Shown in pieces: positions 1 through 7,990 of a DNA stretch of 64,000 nt; the stretch's first letter is position 1; every line of letters starts with the position of its first letter. Below the pieces are notes generated by a model. That model was not told the origin of the DNA. It saw nothing but the letters and a program-made list of their open reading frames with translations, and did not search any database. The stretch comes from a bacterium (lineage in GTDB: Bacteria; Patescibacteriota; Gracilibacteria; UBA4473): positions 1-64,000 of the forward strand of contig JAACPJ010000005.1 in the NCBI GenBank assembly GCA_009995455.1, read 5' to 3'. The position numbers were made by a program, and so were the translations under genes.

Positions 1-118
1 TCGCTTACCCCCAATCTCATCTACAAAAGTAGAAATTTAATAGGTCTATTTGAGAACTCGAGGGGCGGCGATACGATATGAGATCTACAAAAGTAGAAAT
101 TTAATAGGTCTATTTGAG
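1..118 (-). CRISPR. Type V-A CRISPR array, leader-proximal end
   Basis: Two identical 36-nt direct repeats lie at 19-54 and 83-118, separated by a 28-nt spacer (55-82); positions 1-18 are the start of the next spacer. Read on the minus strand the repeat starts CTCAAATAG and ends with the Cas12a-type hairpin TTTCTAC-TTTT-GTAGAT, so the spacer follows the GTAGAT end as in all V-A crRNAs. The leader is on the higher-coordinate side, next to cas2, so the spacer at 55-82 is the most recently acquired. That spacer is clearly more GC-rich than the surroundings, consistent with foreign DNA. The array continues beyond the left edge, so its size is unknown. Confidence 0.95.
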
Positions 119-310
119 AGCCAAAATGGCTAGAATAAGCCGAAAAGATACAAATCTCAAAAAACATTGATGACGACTTTTTGGCTTATTCATAGGATTT
201 TCAAAAAATTAAGACCGAGGTTTACACATTTCTCAAATAATAGGCCCACAGTAACTTCTACCGTTTTAATTAAAAAATGGTTTTACTGGGAAAAATGAGG
301 CCGAAAAGAA
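119..310 (-). promoter_or_regulatory. CRISPR leader with predicted array promoter and inverted repeat
   Basis: This 192-bp AT-rich stretch lies between the cas2 stop and the first repeat. On the minus strand TTGAGA (155-160) and TATTCT (132-137) are 17 nt apart and would start transcription a few nt before the first repeat, so this is the likely pre-crRNA promoter. A 15-bp inverted repeat (133-147 and 177-191, one G-T mismatch) overlaps its -10 box. A second, weaker hairpin (about 248-289: CAGTAA/TTACTG plus ACC-TTTT/AAAA-GGT) follows cas2. A stretch at 232-261 shares CTCAAATA and TTCTAC with the repeat but in opposite orientation. Confidence 0.6.
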
Positions 311-589
311 CTACAGAAATAGTATATCGCTGTCCATATCTTTTGCATACCCAAATTTGATGGTTTTTGTTTCGGCGTGTTCGGGAATACGAAAAATCAT
401 TACGCTGTCGGCACCACAAAACTCCTTGCGGTATCGGTGTTCAATTTCGGTCGTGATATTATTTAAAATTTTTTCACTGTGTTTGATTTGAAACACCGAG
501 TACTGCAGTCGGTGTCCAAATTTTGCCAAAAACTTCGAAAACCGAGTCCGGACTTTGTCATTAGCGATATCGTAGGCAACTAAAATCAT
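311..589 (-). CDS. cas2: CRISPR-associated endoribonuclease-fold protein Cas2
   Basis: A 92-residue Cas2, a normal length for the family. The N-terminal MILVAYDIAND strand carries the conserved Asp of the ferredoxin-like fold, and SVFQIKHSE matches the usual second strand. Cas2 dimers bridge two Cas1 dimers in the integrase that inserts new spacers; its own nuclease activity is not needed for that. The start codon overlaps the cas1 stop by four bases (ATGA), indicating translational coupling. It is the last cas gene before the leader and array. Confidence 0.95.
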   Translation of the reverse strand: MILVAYDIANDKVRTRFSKFLAKFGHRLQYSVFQIKHSEKILNNITTEIEHRYRKEFCGADSVMIFRIPEHAETKTIKFGYAKDMDSDILFL

Positions 590-1539
590 CGTTTAAATTC
601 TGGAAAATGAGATTCGTTTTTCATTTGATTGCGGTAAAATTGTTGAATGTATACAAAAATGGCTTCTTTTTCACTCATGATCGCCTGTAAAAATAGCTTG
701 TTGTATTTTAAGATGGCATCTTTTTTGAGGTGATATTGTTGTTTTTTGATCTCAAAATCTTCGCGGTCGAATTGTTTTAAGTTAAAGGCTTTCAAAATCG
801 CTTGATCAATCAAACAGCGAAACGGTTCCACTAAATCACAGGTGAGCGATTGCCGCTGATAAAACTCAGTATGGTAAACCCCTTTATACCGATCAAAACC
901 ATATAAACGTAAATGCGCGTCTATAAAATAGAATAAAAAAGTGTAGCCAATATCGAGTAACACATTGATTTCATCATATTTGGTGCGTGGTTTGCGCCCC
1001 TGCCAGTTAAGGTCTTTAAAGTAAGCCGAAAAAAACACTTTAGCGGCATTCCCTTCTAAGCCTCGCAAACTGGCTTCGTCTTGTGATTCAGCCACTTTTT
1101 TCAAACCCGTTTTTATTTGAGCGCAAGCCTGTTTAAGGTCTGCTGTTTGGGGGCGTACTTTTTTGATTAATTGATGTTGATTATAAATTTTGTTAGCCAC
1201 AATAGTTTGCGCGGCTTTAAAGGCATAGCGGGCTTGGTATTGTTTTTCTCGTAATAAAAAGTTGCCCTCGGTTTCGCCGCCTATTTGCGCGTATACCGCG
1301 AGTGTTTTTTCGGTTAAAATGAGCATGACGCCATACTGGTGACATCTTTTTATAAATACGCTGCTTAAGGTGCAATTCCCCACCACGAAAATAGCGAAAA
1401 TTTTATGAAACGGGACTTGTTGTTTAATTTTTCCGTCTTGTTTAAGTGTTAGGTTTTGGTTTAAAAACGACAATTCTTTCACTTCATAACTTTCTATAAA
1501 CAGAATTTGTTTTTCACGGTAGTCGGGTAAAGAAAGCAT
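586..1539 (-). CDS. cas1: CRISPR integrase Cas1
   Basis: A 317-residue Cas1, the metal-dependent integrase of spacer acquisition. The N-terminal beta domain (1-85) is followed by the helical catalytic domain with the family signature: Glu162 in LRGLEGNAA, His223 in YHTEFYQRQSL, and Asp235/Glu238 in CDLVEPFR. All catalytic residues are present, so it should be active. It lies between cas4 (18-nt gap) and cas2 (4-bp overlap) in the usual V-A order. No Shine-Dalgarno motif precedes the ATG. Confidence 0.95.
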   Translation of the reverse strand: MLSLPDYREKQILFIESYEVKELSFLNQNLTLKQDGKIKQQVPFHKIFAIFVVGNCTLSSVFIKRCHQYGVMLILTEKTLAVYAQIGGETEGNFLLREKQYQARYAFKAAQTIVANKIYNQHQLIKKVRPQTADLKQACAQIKTGLKKVAESQDEASLRGLEGNAAKVFFSAYFKDLNWQGRKPRTKYDEINVLLDIGYTFLFYFIDAHLRLYGFDRYKGVYHTEFYQRQSLTCDLVEPFRCLIDQAILKAFNLKQFDREDFEIKKQQYHLKKDAILKYNKLFLQAIMSEKEAIFVYIQQFYRNQMKNESHFPEFKR

Positions 1540-1557
1540 GTTTTTAAAATTAAAAAA

Positions 1558-2115
1558 TTAATGAGCCGCGTTTGAATCACACAAAGGCGCGTAAATACAA
1601 CGTCGGCATTTTTCTGGGTTTTGGGTAAAACTGGGGTCGTTAGGGTTAAACTGGCGAATTTTTTTTAGATGGGTTTCAAACTCTTTTATCTCTGCTGGGC
1701 TAGGCGGCAGCAAGGCGTAATTTTTGTTGTCGTTTAAAGATCGAAGCACTAGTTTTTTAACTTCATGACCCATTTCGGTTAAACAAAAATACTGGGCCCA
1801 TAATTGGTATTTATAGCCTTGGTAAATAGTTTTAACCTGCGTTTTGCGTTCAATCAGCGTTTTAGTTTGCGCGTCGTATAAATCAATTTTTCCGCATAAA
1901 CCATAAGTTTGGCTGTATATTTCTATCCCTTGGAGATAGCGTTTTTCGGTGGAGTAGCTTTGCTTATCAATGCGCTCATGGTTAAGTGTGCCGATTATTT
2001 GGGGTTTTTCTTTATAAAGCCCTGCATGGTAGCGGCCATACAAATGATGAAAGTAAATTGATTTTGGGCAGAACACAAAATCGTTCAGTTCGGTGATGAT
2101 TAGGTAGGGTTCCAT
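1558..2115 (-). CDS. cas4: CRISPR-associated exonuclease Cas4
   Basis: A 185-residue RecB-family nuclease. Cas4 trims prespacers and helps select PAM-proximal ends for Cas1-Cas2. The four Fe-S cluster cysteines are visible: Cys16 near the N terminus and Cys170, Cys173, Cys179 at the C terminus. The nuclease core has His46, Asp78 (GKID), the Glu89-x-Lys91 pair (IERK) and a QLWAQY segment. Its presence implies PAM-aware spacer uptake. It follows cas12a after a 70-bp gap holding a hairpin and a promoter-like element, so the adaptation genes may be transcribed separately from the effector. Confidence 0.93.
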   Translation of the reverse strand: MEPYLIITELNDFVFCPKSIYFHHLYGRYHAGLYKEKPQIIGTLNHERIDKQSYSTEKRYLQGIEIYSQTYGLCGKIDLYDAQTKTLIERKTQVKTIYQGYKYQLWAQYFCLTEMGHEVKKLVLRSLNDNKNYALLPPSPAEIKEFETHLKKIRQFNPNDPSFTQNPEKCRRCIYAPLCDSNAAH

Positions 2116-2185
2116 TATTAAAAAATCTATCTATTATAGCAGATTTTTTATGTTTTTACGAGTTCTAAATAATTTTAGATACTTT
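2116..2185 (-). promoter_or_regulatory. Hairpin plus extended -10 promoter between cas12a and cas4
   Basis: On the minus strand a 9-bp AT-rich stem (AAAAAATCT at 2141-2149 pairing with AGATTTTTT at 2120-2128) ends in a T-run 4 nt before the cas4 start, like a weak intrinsic terminator for cas12a. Its loop region carries TGC-TATAAT (2133-2141), an extended -10 element; no good -35 is seen. The element could both lower read-through from cas12a and restart transcription for cas4-cas1-cas2. Confidence 0.45.
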
Positions 2186-5100
2186 TTAGGACTCTGTTTT
2201 TATAAAATTATCCCATTCAATATTGCTAACAAATAATTCGGGGTACTTTTTAAATTTTGGGTCAGTTTGCGAGTGATTGGAAATTTTATTCAAAATCACT
2301 ATGCCTTTACGTGCAATATTGTAAGCACCGTTATCGTCCCCATTTTCAGGAAGATTGTCGCCAAATTTTTCAGGAATTCTACTATCAAAAAAAGGTTGAA
2401 CCGGTGAAAGGATAAAGTCTTGTTGATCTAAATTTTTAGCTTGATCATTTGTGTTTCTAATTTGGCAGATGAGATTAAAAAAGAAAATAAAATTCTTAAA
2501 AAATTTCTCATTTCCTTTCGGTTCTAACACCTCAATTTTTCCTAGAATATCGCCACTTTCAAAGTCTATTTCATTTTCTTCAAAGAGCGCTTTAAAATTA
2601 TCGGTTAGGTCCTGGTAATGTTCATATCCACCTTTCTGGTTATTTAAATGCCTATTCCATCGAAATCTCTCTACACTAGAGCAAACCGTCCAAACGGTTT
2701 TTTCAGAGTATTCTTTGTTATTAGGCTGAAACTTTTTGATATCGTAATTAAATTCAAAACGTCCATTCACAAACTCAATTTTTGAAAAATTAAGAATATC
2801 TTCTTTTGTAGCTAGTGGACCATCTTTTTTTGAAGACTTATATTTCAAATATAAATGTGGTCGCCAACCTGTTATCGGATCAATTTTGGAAGTATAAGCG
2901 GCTTGCGTGTAAAAAACAATACCGGTTTGTTTCCCCATGTCTTTGAAAGTAGTAAACGGAGCAGAAAGCTGATAGGCACTTAAAAGATGCCCTACTTCCT
3001 CTGGATTTTTTTCCCCTTTTTTCACTAAAAAACTTAGTTTATCAATCAGCGCCTTTTCGAGTTGTTGGTACACGGATTTTTCAATTCCCCCTCGAATCTG
3101 TTTAAATCGCATATTGAGATCTTCAAACACAATAATAGCGTTATGTTCAATCGCTAAATCGGCTAATTTGCGCACTACTTGCGATATGTAACCTTTTTTT
3201 AAGTCTTTTATTCCCTCTACTGTTTGCCAATCTTTTCGAGCCTGTTCTCTGTTTTTGGCTTTTTCTTCTAGTTTTTGAGAATAATCCACACCATTTATTT
3301 CATTGAGCGTTCCACTGTCCAAAATTTCGCTTTTTTGACTGATAACCGAATAATACGCCAAATGCTTTTCTCCACGATCTACTCCAATAACATTTACATC
3401 AGGATTATTTGCGAGAAAATTATTTACTTTAGCATTAAATTGTTTTGAACTCATATCTGGCTTGGTTCTATTCAAAGTCAGCGGAACATGAAAAAAGATT
3501 TTGTTTTCGTTATATCGTTTATGGTTTACCACTTCTTTTCCAGATTTATCTTTTTTCGTTCCTAATTTTTCTTTTTCCGTCTTTGGACGATAAAAAATTT
3601 CTGCTTGACCGTTGAGTTTTATCGGGAAATTTTGAGAGATATTATCCACGGAAAAAAGTGACTCAAAGTAAATCGTGTGTAAATTCTTTGCACCATTTGA
3701 TCCTTCGTTCCAGTCCTTGTTTTTGATTTGGAAGAGATAGAGTTCTCCGTTTTCGTTTTTCTTGTCGACGTAGGATTCAGAAATATTTTGAAAGGTTATT
3801 TTGTAGCCATCCTCTGCTGTGTCTCGAAAAAATTCTCCAATATTTTCTTTATAGTCCTTAGTTGATTTTAAATGTTTAAAATCGTATCCTTTCCAGCCTT
3901 CGTATTCATTTAAACACACCTTATAAAAATCAATCATTTTTTGCATACTCTGAACCGAAAAAGTGTCTCCTTTTTTAAACTCGGCGTTTTTATAAATATT
4001 CCAGATTTCCTCTGATGGTTGAAAAAACTCAAGTCCTTTCGCAGAAAAACAAACTTTGGGAAACATTTTGGCTTGATCTGGGAAGAATTTATACACTACT
4101 TTTTCATAATTCCCCTGTTGGATATTTTGAGAAAATTTCTCTTTATTTCGGTCATCAAAAATTTTGTTGTTTCCGCGGCTCATTAGACCTAGAAAGTATT
4201 TTCCATCTTTTCGTAAAATAACGGCAGAATTATCAGACTCTTTGTTTTTGTCCCATCCGTCTGCCAAGGTTGGATTCTCAAAATTTAATTTCCATTTTTC
4301 CTCACTGTATGGCTTTCTAGTCAAATAATTTCGGAGTTTGTTGTAGCTCTGAACGATTTCTTCGTAGGCATTTTCGTAAAATAGCAAATATCCGTTTTCT
4401 GGATCTGTGTAAAAAATACCAAGCTCATAATCCATATTCCAAGCTCTTTTTTTTACTACCGCAAAATATTTTGCCATTTGGTAAATCGTCAAAACACAGT
4501 CGGCAAAGTTTTTGATAACGGCTTTATCTTCTGATGAAAGGTGATCAGGCGTTAAATTTTGAAGCAGATTTTTAAAATCTTTTTTAAAAAAATCATATCC
4601 AACTTTAGACCCTTCTCTTTTTTCTGTATTTGTGACTTTTCGTTCAAAAAGTGACGAAAATTCAAAATAGAACATTTCTAAAAACTGTTCCCAATGGGGC
4701 ATTTCGGGGAAGCCAGCCAGTTCGTAGTATCGCTCTTTCCAAAAATTGGCTGCTGAAATTTTTGTAAGAGCCTCTTGGATAACAGAAAGGGCAATAAAAT
4801 CTGGGAATGAATATCCGCCTTCTTTTTTTTTAGCAGAAGTAGAAACAATTTTTTCTTTTTTGAGCACTTCATAGAGTGATTCTTCAAAAATTACAGTTTC
4901 ATTCGTCCATTTATGGGCAATTGTGTTGAGTGATTCTTTGGAAAGATAGATCTGTGAAAGGTCGTACTTTTCTTGGTTTTGTATAAAATCTTTAAAAAGT
5001 TCTTTGAGTAATTTGGTTTTTCTTTCGGCACTTTCATAAAAATTTTGCAGATTCTCTAAAAGCGTTTCTTCGATAATTTCATCAACAATAAAGCTCTCCT

Positions 5101-6028
5101 TTTCGCTTAGAATTTGTTTATCAAGTGTTTTGAAAAATAGTGGTTTATCCCCTTTATGATCTTGTCGATATTTATTAATGTATTCGTTTAATCCTTTCAA
5201 TTTTTCACCATTTTCTTTGGTTTCTCCCCCTAAAATTTTGTTGTAAAAATCAATTCCATCTTGGAGAAAACAGGTATTGTAAAAATCAATAGAGAAAAGT
5301 TCTGAAAGTGGCTTTCCAAAATTTGCTTCTACTTCGGAAAAATCCATTTTTTCTCTCACATTCTCAAAAATTAAAATATTATCGCAAAATCGCTTGAGAT
5401 TTTGGTCAATAATTCGTGTAGCCAGTGCGGTGGAAGTTCCGTCGTCTTTGTAAAAATTTTCTCGTGTTTTAAAGAATTTCCCAAAATATCCTGTAAACCC
5501 CTTCCATGAGTCAAAAACAGAAATGAGTTTTTCTGTGCTTTCGTCTATTATAATGCTTTCTTTCTCATTACCGTAACGTGCTTTGAGAATTTTAAAAATA
5601 TCCTCTTCAAATAAAATTCCTACGCTGTTTTTTTTTATTCCTAGAGGTGAATATTCAAATGCCCAAATTTTCGCTTGGGCATCGAAAAATTCTACGACTT
5701 CTTTTCTCAATTCTTTTTCTTTAGTTTGAAGCTCTTTTTCATTGGCTTTTTTATCCGCTTTCCATTTTTTGAAAATTTCTAAGTATTCATTTAATCCTGA
5801 TAATGCCTCATTTTCTAAAGCTTCTCTTACAAACTCTCGGTGCAATCTATCAAAGTAAGGCTTAGTGGCTTCGTATTTTTTTTGAATGGTTTCATCTTTT
5901 TCGAAAACTTTTGCTTCTTCAAGCATATTTTGCGTATATCCAACCGGCTTTAGCTCGAACCTTAACGTCTTACTTAACGCATATTGATTCGTAAATTCAT
6001 CCCAGATGCCAGTGTTTTTTGCCGTCAT
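2186..6028 (-). CDS. cas12a: Type V-A CRISPR effector nuclease Cas12a (Cpf1)
   Basis: A 1280-residue RNA-guided DNA nuclease, a typical length. The N terminus (FTNQYALSKTLRFELKPVG) is the classic Cas12a start, followed by the helical REC lobe. The RuvC triad is intact: Asp884 in IGVDRGEKH, Glu969 in FEDLNMRFK, Asp1231 in GDDNGAYNIA. WED/PAM-side motif GKYFLGLM is present. The loop carrying the pre-crRNA ribonuclease site in other Cas12a proteins looks altered: Thr824 falls where AsCas12a has His800, Asn835 where it has Lys860, and the loop between them is much shorter (alignment from memory). It is first in cas12a-cas4-cas1-cas2; a weak TTAGAA-N18-TAGACT promoter sits directly before the ATG. 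Confidence 0.97.
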   Translation of the reverse strand: MTAKNTGIWDEFTNQYALSKTLRFELKPVGYTQNMLEEAKVFEKDETIQKKYEATKPYFDRLHREFVREALENEALSGLNEYLEIFKKWKADKKANEKELQTKEKELRKEVVEFFDAQAKIWAFEYSPLGIKKNSVGILFEEDIFKILKARYGNEKESIIIDESTEKLISVFDSWKGFTGYFGKFFKTRENFYKDDGTSTALATRIIDQNLKRFCDNILIFENVREKMDFSEVEANFGKPLSELFSIDFYNTCFLQDGIDFYNKILGGETKENGEKLKGLNEYINKYRQDHKGDKPLFFKTLDKQILSEKESFIVDEIIEETLLENLQNFYESAERKTKLLKELFKDFIQNQEKYDLSQIYLSKESLNTIAHKWTNETVIFEESLYEVLKKEKIVSTSAKKKEGGYSFPDFIALSVIQEALTKISAANFWKERYYELAGFPEMPHWEQFLEMFYFEFSSLFERKVTNTEKREGSKVGYDFFKKDFKNLLQNLTPDHLSSEDKAVIKNFADCVLTIYQMAKYFAVVKKRAWNMDYELGIFYTDPENGYLLFYENAYEEIVQSYNKLRNYLTRKPYSEEKWKLNFENPTLADGWDKNKESDNSAVILRKDGKYFLGLMSRGNNKIFDDRNKEKFSQNIQQGNYEKVVYKFFPDQAKMFPKVCFSAKGLEFFQPSEEIWNIYKNAEFKKGDTFSVQSMQKMIDFYKVCLNEYEGWKGYDFKHLKSTKDYKENIGEFFRDTAEDGYKITFQNISESYVDKKNENGELYLFQIKNKDWNEGSNGAKNLHTIYFESLFSVDNISQNFPIKLNGQAEIFYRPKTEKEKLGTKKDKSGKEVVNHKRYNENKIFFHVPLTLNRTKPDMSSKQFNAKVNNFLANNPDVNVIGVDRGEKHLAYYSVISQKSEILDSGTLNEINGVDYSQKLEEKAKNREQARKDWQTVEGIKDLKKGYISQVVRKLADLAIEHNAIIVFEDLNMRFKQIRGGIEKSVYQQLEKALIDKLSFLVKKGEKNPEEVGHLLSAYQLSAPFTTFKDMGKQTGIVFYTQAAYTSKIDPITGWRPHLYLKYKSSKKDGPLATKEDILNFSKIEFVNGRFEFNYDIKKFQPNNKEYSEKTVWTVCSSVERFRWNRHLNNQKGGYEHYQDLTDNFKALFEENEIDFESGDILGKIEVLEPKGNEKFFKNFIFFFNLICQIRNTNDQAKNLDQQDFILSPVQPFFDSRIPEKFGDNLPENGDDNGAYNIARKGIVILNKISNHSQTDPKFKKYPELFVSNIEWDNFIKTES

Positions 6029-6112
6029 AAAAACAGTCTACAAAAACCAACCCTTTTTTTCTAATTTTTACGAGCTAATATTTTGTAAACGGTTGGAATT
6101 AAGGGTGCGGTT

Positions 6113-7870
6113 TTAATCGCGTGGTTTTGATTTCGAAAAAGATTTATTTCCTTCTCGTTTAGAGCCTTTATAGCCCCCACGACTGGCGGATCCTTTCCCT
6201 TTGTTTTGAGGGTAACGGTCGGCGTTTTTATCTTCACTGGCACGTTCAACCCGCACGGTGGCGAAACCACCTTCTTTTTTAATTTGATTAAACGCATCTA
6301 AAATCATTTCGGCTTCTCGCATTGGCACCGAAATAAAGGAATAAGAGTCCATAATATCGATTCGACCCACATTGTCACCAGGTACGCCGAACTCGGTATC
6401 AATCATATGCAAAATTTTGCCTGGATTGGCTCCATCTTTTCTTCCTGTAGTGAGAAATAAACGAGTCGTTCCAAACGCGGCTGGTTCGCCTGAACTTGAT
6501 CGGGTGTTAGCCCGACCGCCTGCAGGAGTGTTGCGACCTTTTGAAGTTTCTTCAATTCTTGAATAAGCGTTTTCGTCTAACTGTTTTGAAAAACTATGTT
6601 TGAGTAATGAGGCAATAATTACGAGCGGGTTTTTGTCTTCAAACAACTCCATCGCTAAATCTTCGTAAGCCGAGAGTCCTTCTTGATCAACGGCAATACT
6701 TTCTAACTCTTTCAATAGTTTTTGTTTTTTCAGTTTTACCATCGCCTGACTATTTGGAATCACTTGTTTAGTGATTTCAGCTTTAGCGGCGTATTCAAAA
6801 CTGCGTAGTTTTCTAAATTCGGCAGGTGTAATAAGCGTGATCGCTTTTCCGTCTTTTCCGGCTCGTCCCGTCCGTCCGATTCGGTGAACGTAACTTTCAG
6901 AGTTTTGCGGAAGACTGTAATTGATTACGTGCGTTAAGTTATTTACATCAATCCCACGAGCGGCCACATCGGTGGCCACTAAGACTTCGGTGTCTTGCTT
7001 TTTAAAGCTGCGCAAAATGCGTTCTCGTTGATCTTGAGAAACATCCCCGTGCATTGAAGCGGCACGGTAACCACGATCACTGAGCTGTTTGCTCACTTGA
7101 TCACATTCGACCTTGGTTCGGCAGAAAATTATTCCATAGAATTCTTCTTCCATATCGATAATTCGACACAAAGCTTCAAATTTATCACGTTGAAGTACTT
7201 CAAAATAAATCTGATCGACTGAGTTATTGGCGATACGATCTTTTTCGGTTTTTATAGTGACCGCATTTCGCATGTATTTTTTTGCCAAATTGGCAATTCG
7301 GCTCGGCATTGTGGCTGAGAATAATAATACCTGACGGTCTGGGTTTACGTGTTCAAGAATTTTTTCAATATCTTCAACAAATCCCATGTTTAGCATTTCA
7401 TCGGCTTCATCGAGTACGAAATATTCAATTTCATCTAGTTTTAAAGTGCCTCTATCTAAATGTTCTTGTATTCGGCCAGGGGTTCCTACTACAATGTCTA
7501 CTCCACCGCGTAAGTGTTTTTGCTGAAGACTCCATGACTGACCTCCGTAAATCGGAACCACTTTTAAGGGTTTATCGCCTTTAAGTGAATTAATTTCTTC
7601 GGCTACTTGCACCGCTAGTTCACGTGTTGGAGCCAGAACAATCGCCTGAGGTGATTTAGATTTACCAGGAATTAATCGATCGGTAAAAACAAGACCAAAG
7701 GTGGCGGTTTTACCCGTTCCAGTTTGCGCTTGAGCGACTACATCTTGTTTTGATTCGAGTAAAAGCGGGATCGTTTTAGCTTGAATTTCGGTCGGTTCTT
7801 CAAAGCCTTTTTTGGTAATGGCGTCGAGTACAGATTGTGAAAGGCCTAGGTCTTTGAAGGTGAGAGTCAT
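6113..7870 (-). CDS. DEAD-box RNA helicase with DbpA-type RNA-binding domain
   Basis: A 585-residue ATP-dependent RNA helicase, probably acting in ribosome assembly or mRNA decay. RecA domain 1 has the Q motif (GFEEPTEIQ), Walker A AQTGTGKT (48-55), DEAD (154-157) and SAT (185-187). Domain 2 has ARGID and HRIGRTGRAG. A DbpA/DeaD-type RNA-binding domain follows (GKILHMIDTEFGVPGDNVG onwards) and the tail is Gly/Arg/Ser/Lys-rich. The ATG at 7870 is chosen because the conserved helicase N terminus begins there; an in-frame GTG at 7894 would add eight residues. It lies upstream of cas12a on the same strand with an 84-bp gap. DeaD/CsdA is the nearest family. Confidence 0.93.
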   Translation of the reverse strand: MTLTFKDLGLSQSVLDAITKKGFEEPTEIQAKTIPLLLESKQDVVAQAQTGTGKTATFGLVFTDRLIPGKSKSPQAIVLAPTRELAVQVAEEINSLKGDKPLKVVPIYGGQSWSLQQKHLRGGVDIVVGTPGRIQEHLDRGTLKLDEIEYFVLDEADEMLNMGFVEDIEKILEHVNPDRQVLLFSATMPSRIANLAKKYMRNAVTIKTEKDRIANNSVDQIYFEVLQRDKFEALCRIIDMEEEFYGIIFCRTKVECDQVSKQLSDRGYRAASMHGDVSQDQRERILRSFKKQDTEVLVATDVAARGIDVNNLTHVINYSLPQNSESYVHRIGRTGRAGKDGKAITLITPAEFRKLRSFEYAAKAEITKQVIPNSQAMVKLKKQKLLKELESIAVDQEGLSAYEDLAMELFEDKNPLVIIASLLKHSFSKQLDENAYSRIEETSKGRNTPAGGRANTRSSSGEPAAFGTTRLFLTTGRKDGANPGKILHMIDTEFGVPGDNVGRIDIMDSYSFISVPMREAEMILDAFNQIKKEGGFATVRVERASEDKNADRYPQNKGKGSASRGGYKGSKREGNKSFSKSKPRD

Positions 7871-7990
7871 GGTAGTTTTTAAATGGATTTGCACCCTAGA
7901 CTAAAAGGTTTCAAAACACAACCTTCGAAAGGCGATAATTAAAGCTTTAAAAAACTGTGTTTTTTTTCGTATTGCTTAGAATTAAAGCTG

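Noticed and set aside
118-310. Additional degenerate CRISPR repeats or spacers in the leader
   Set aside because: No 36-nt repeat copy is present; the only similarity is short and inverted, so it is reported separately as a weak anti-repeat-like element.
6061-6297. 78-codon minus-strand ORF at the helicase end
   Set aside because: Frame shadow of the Arg/Lys-rich helicase C terminus.
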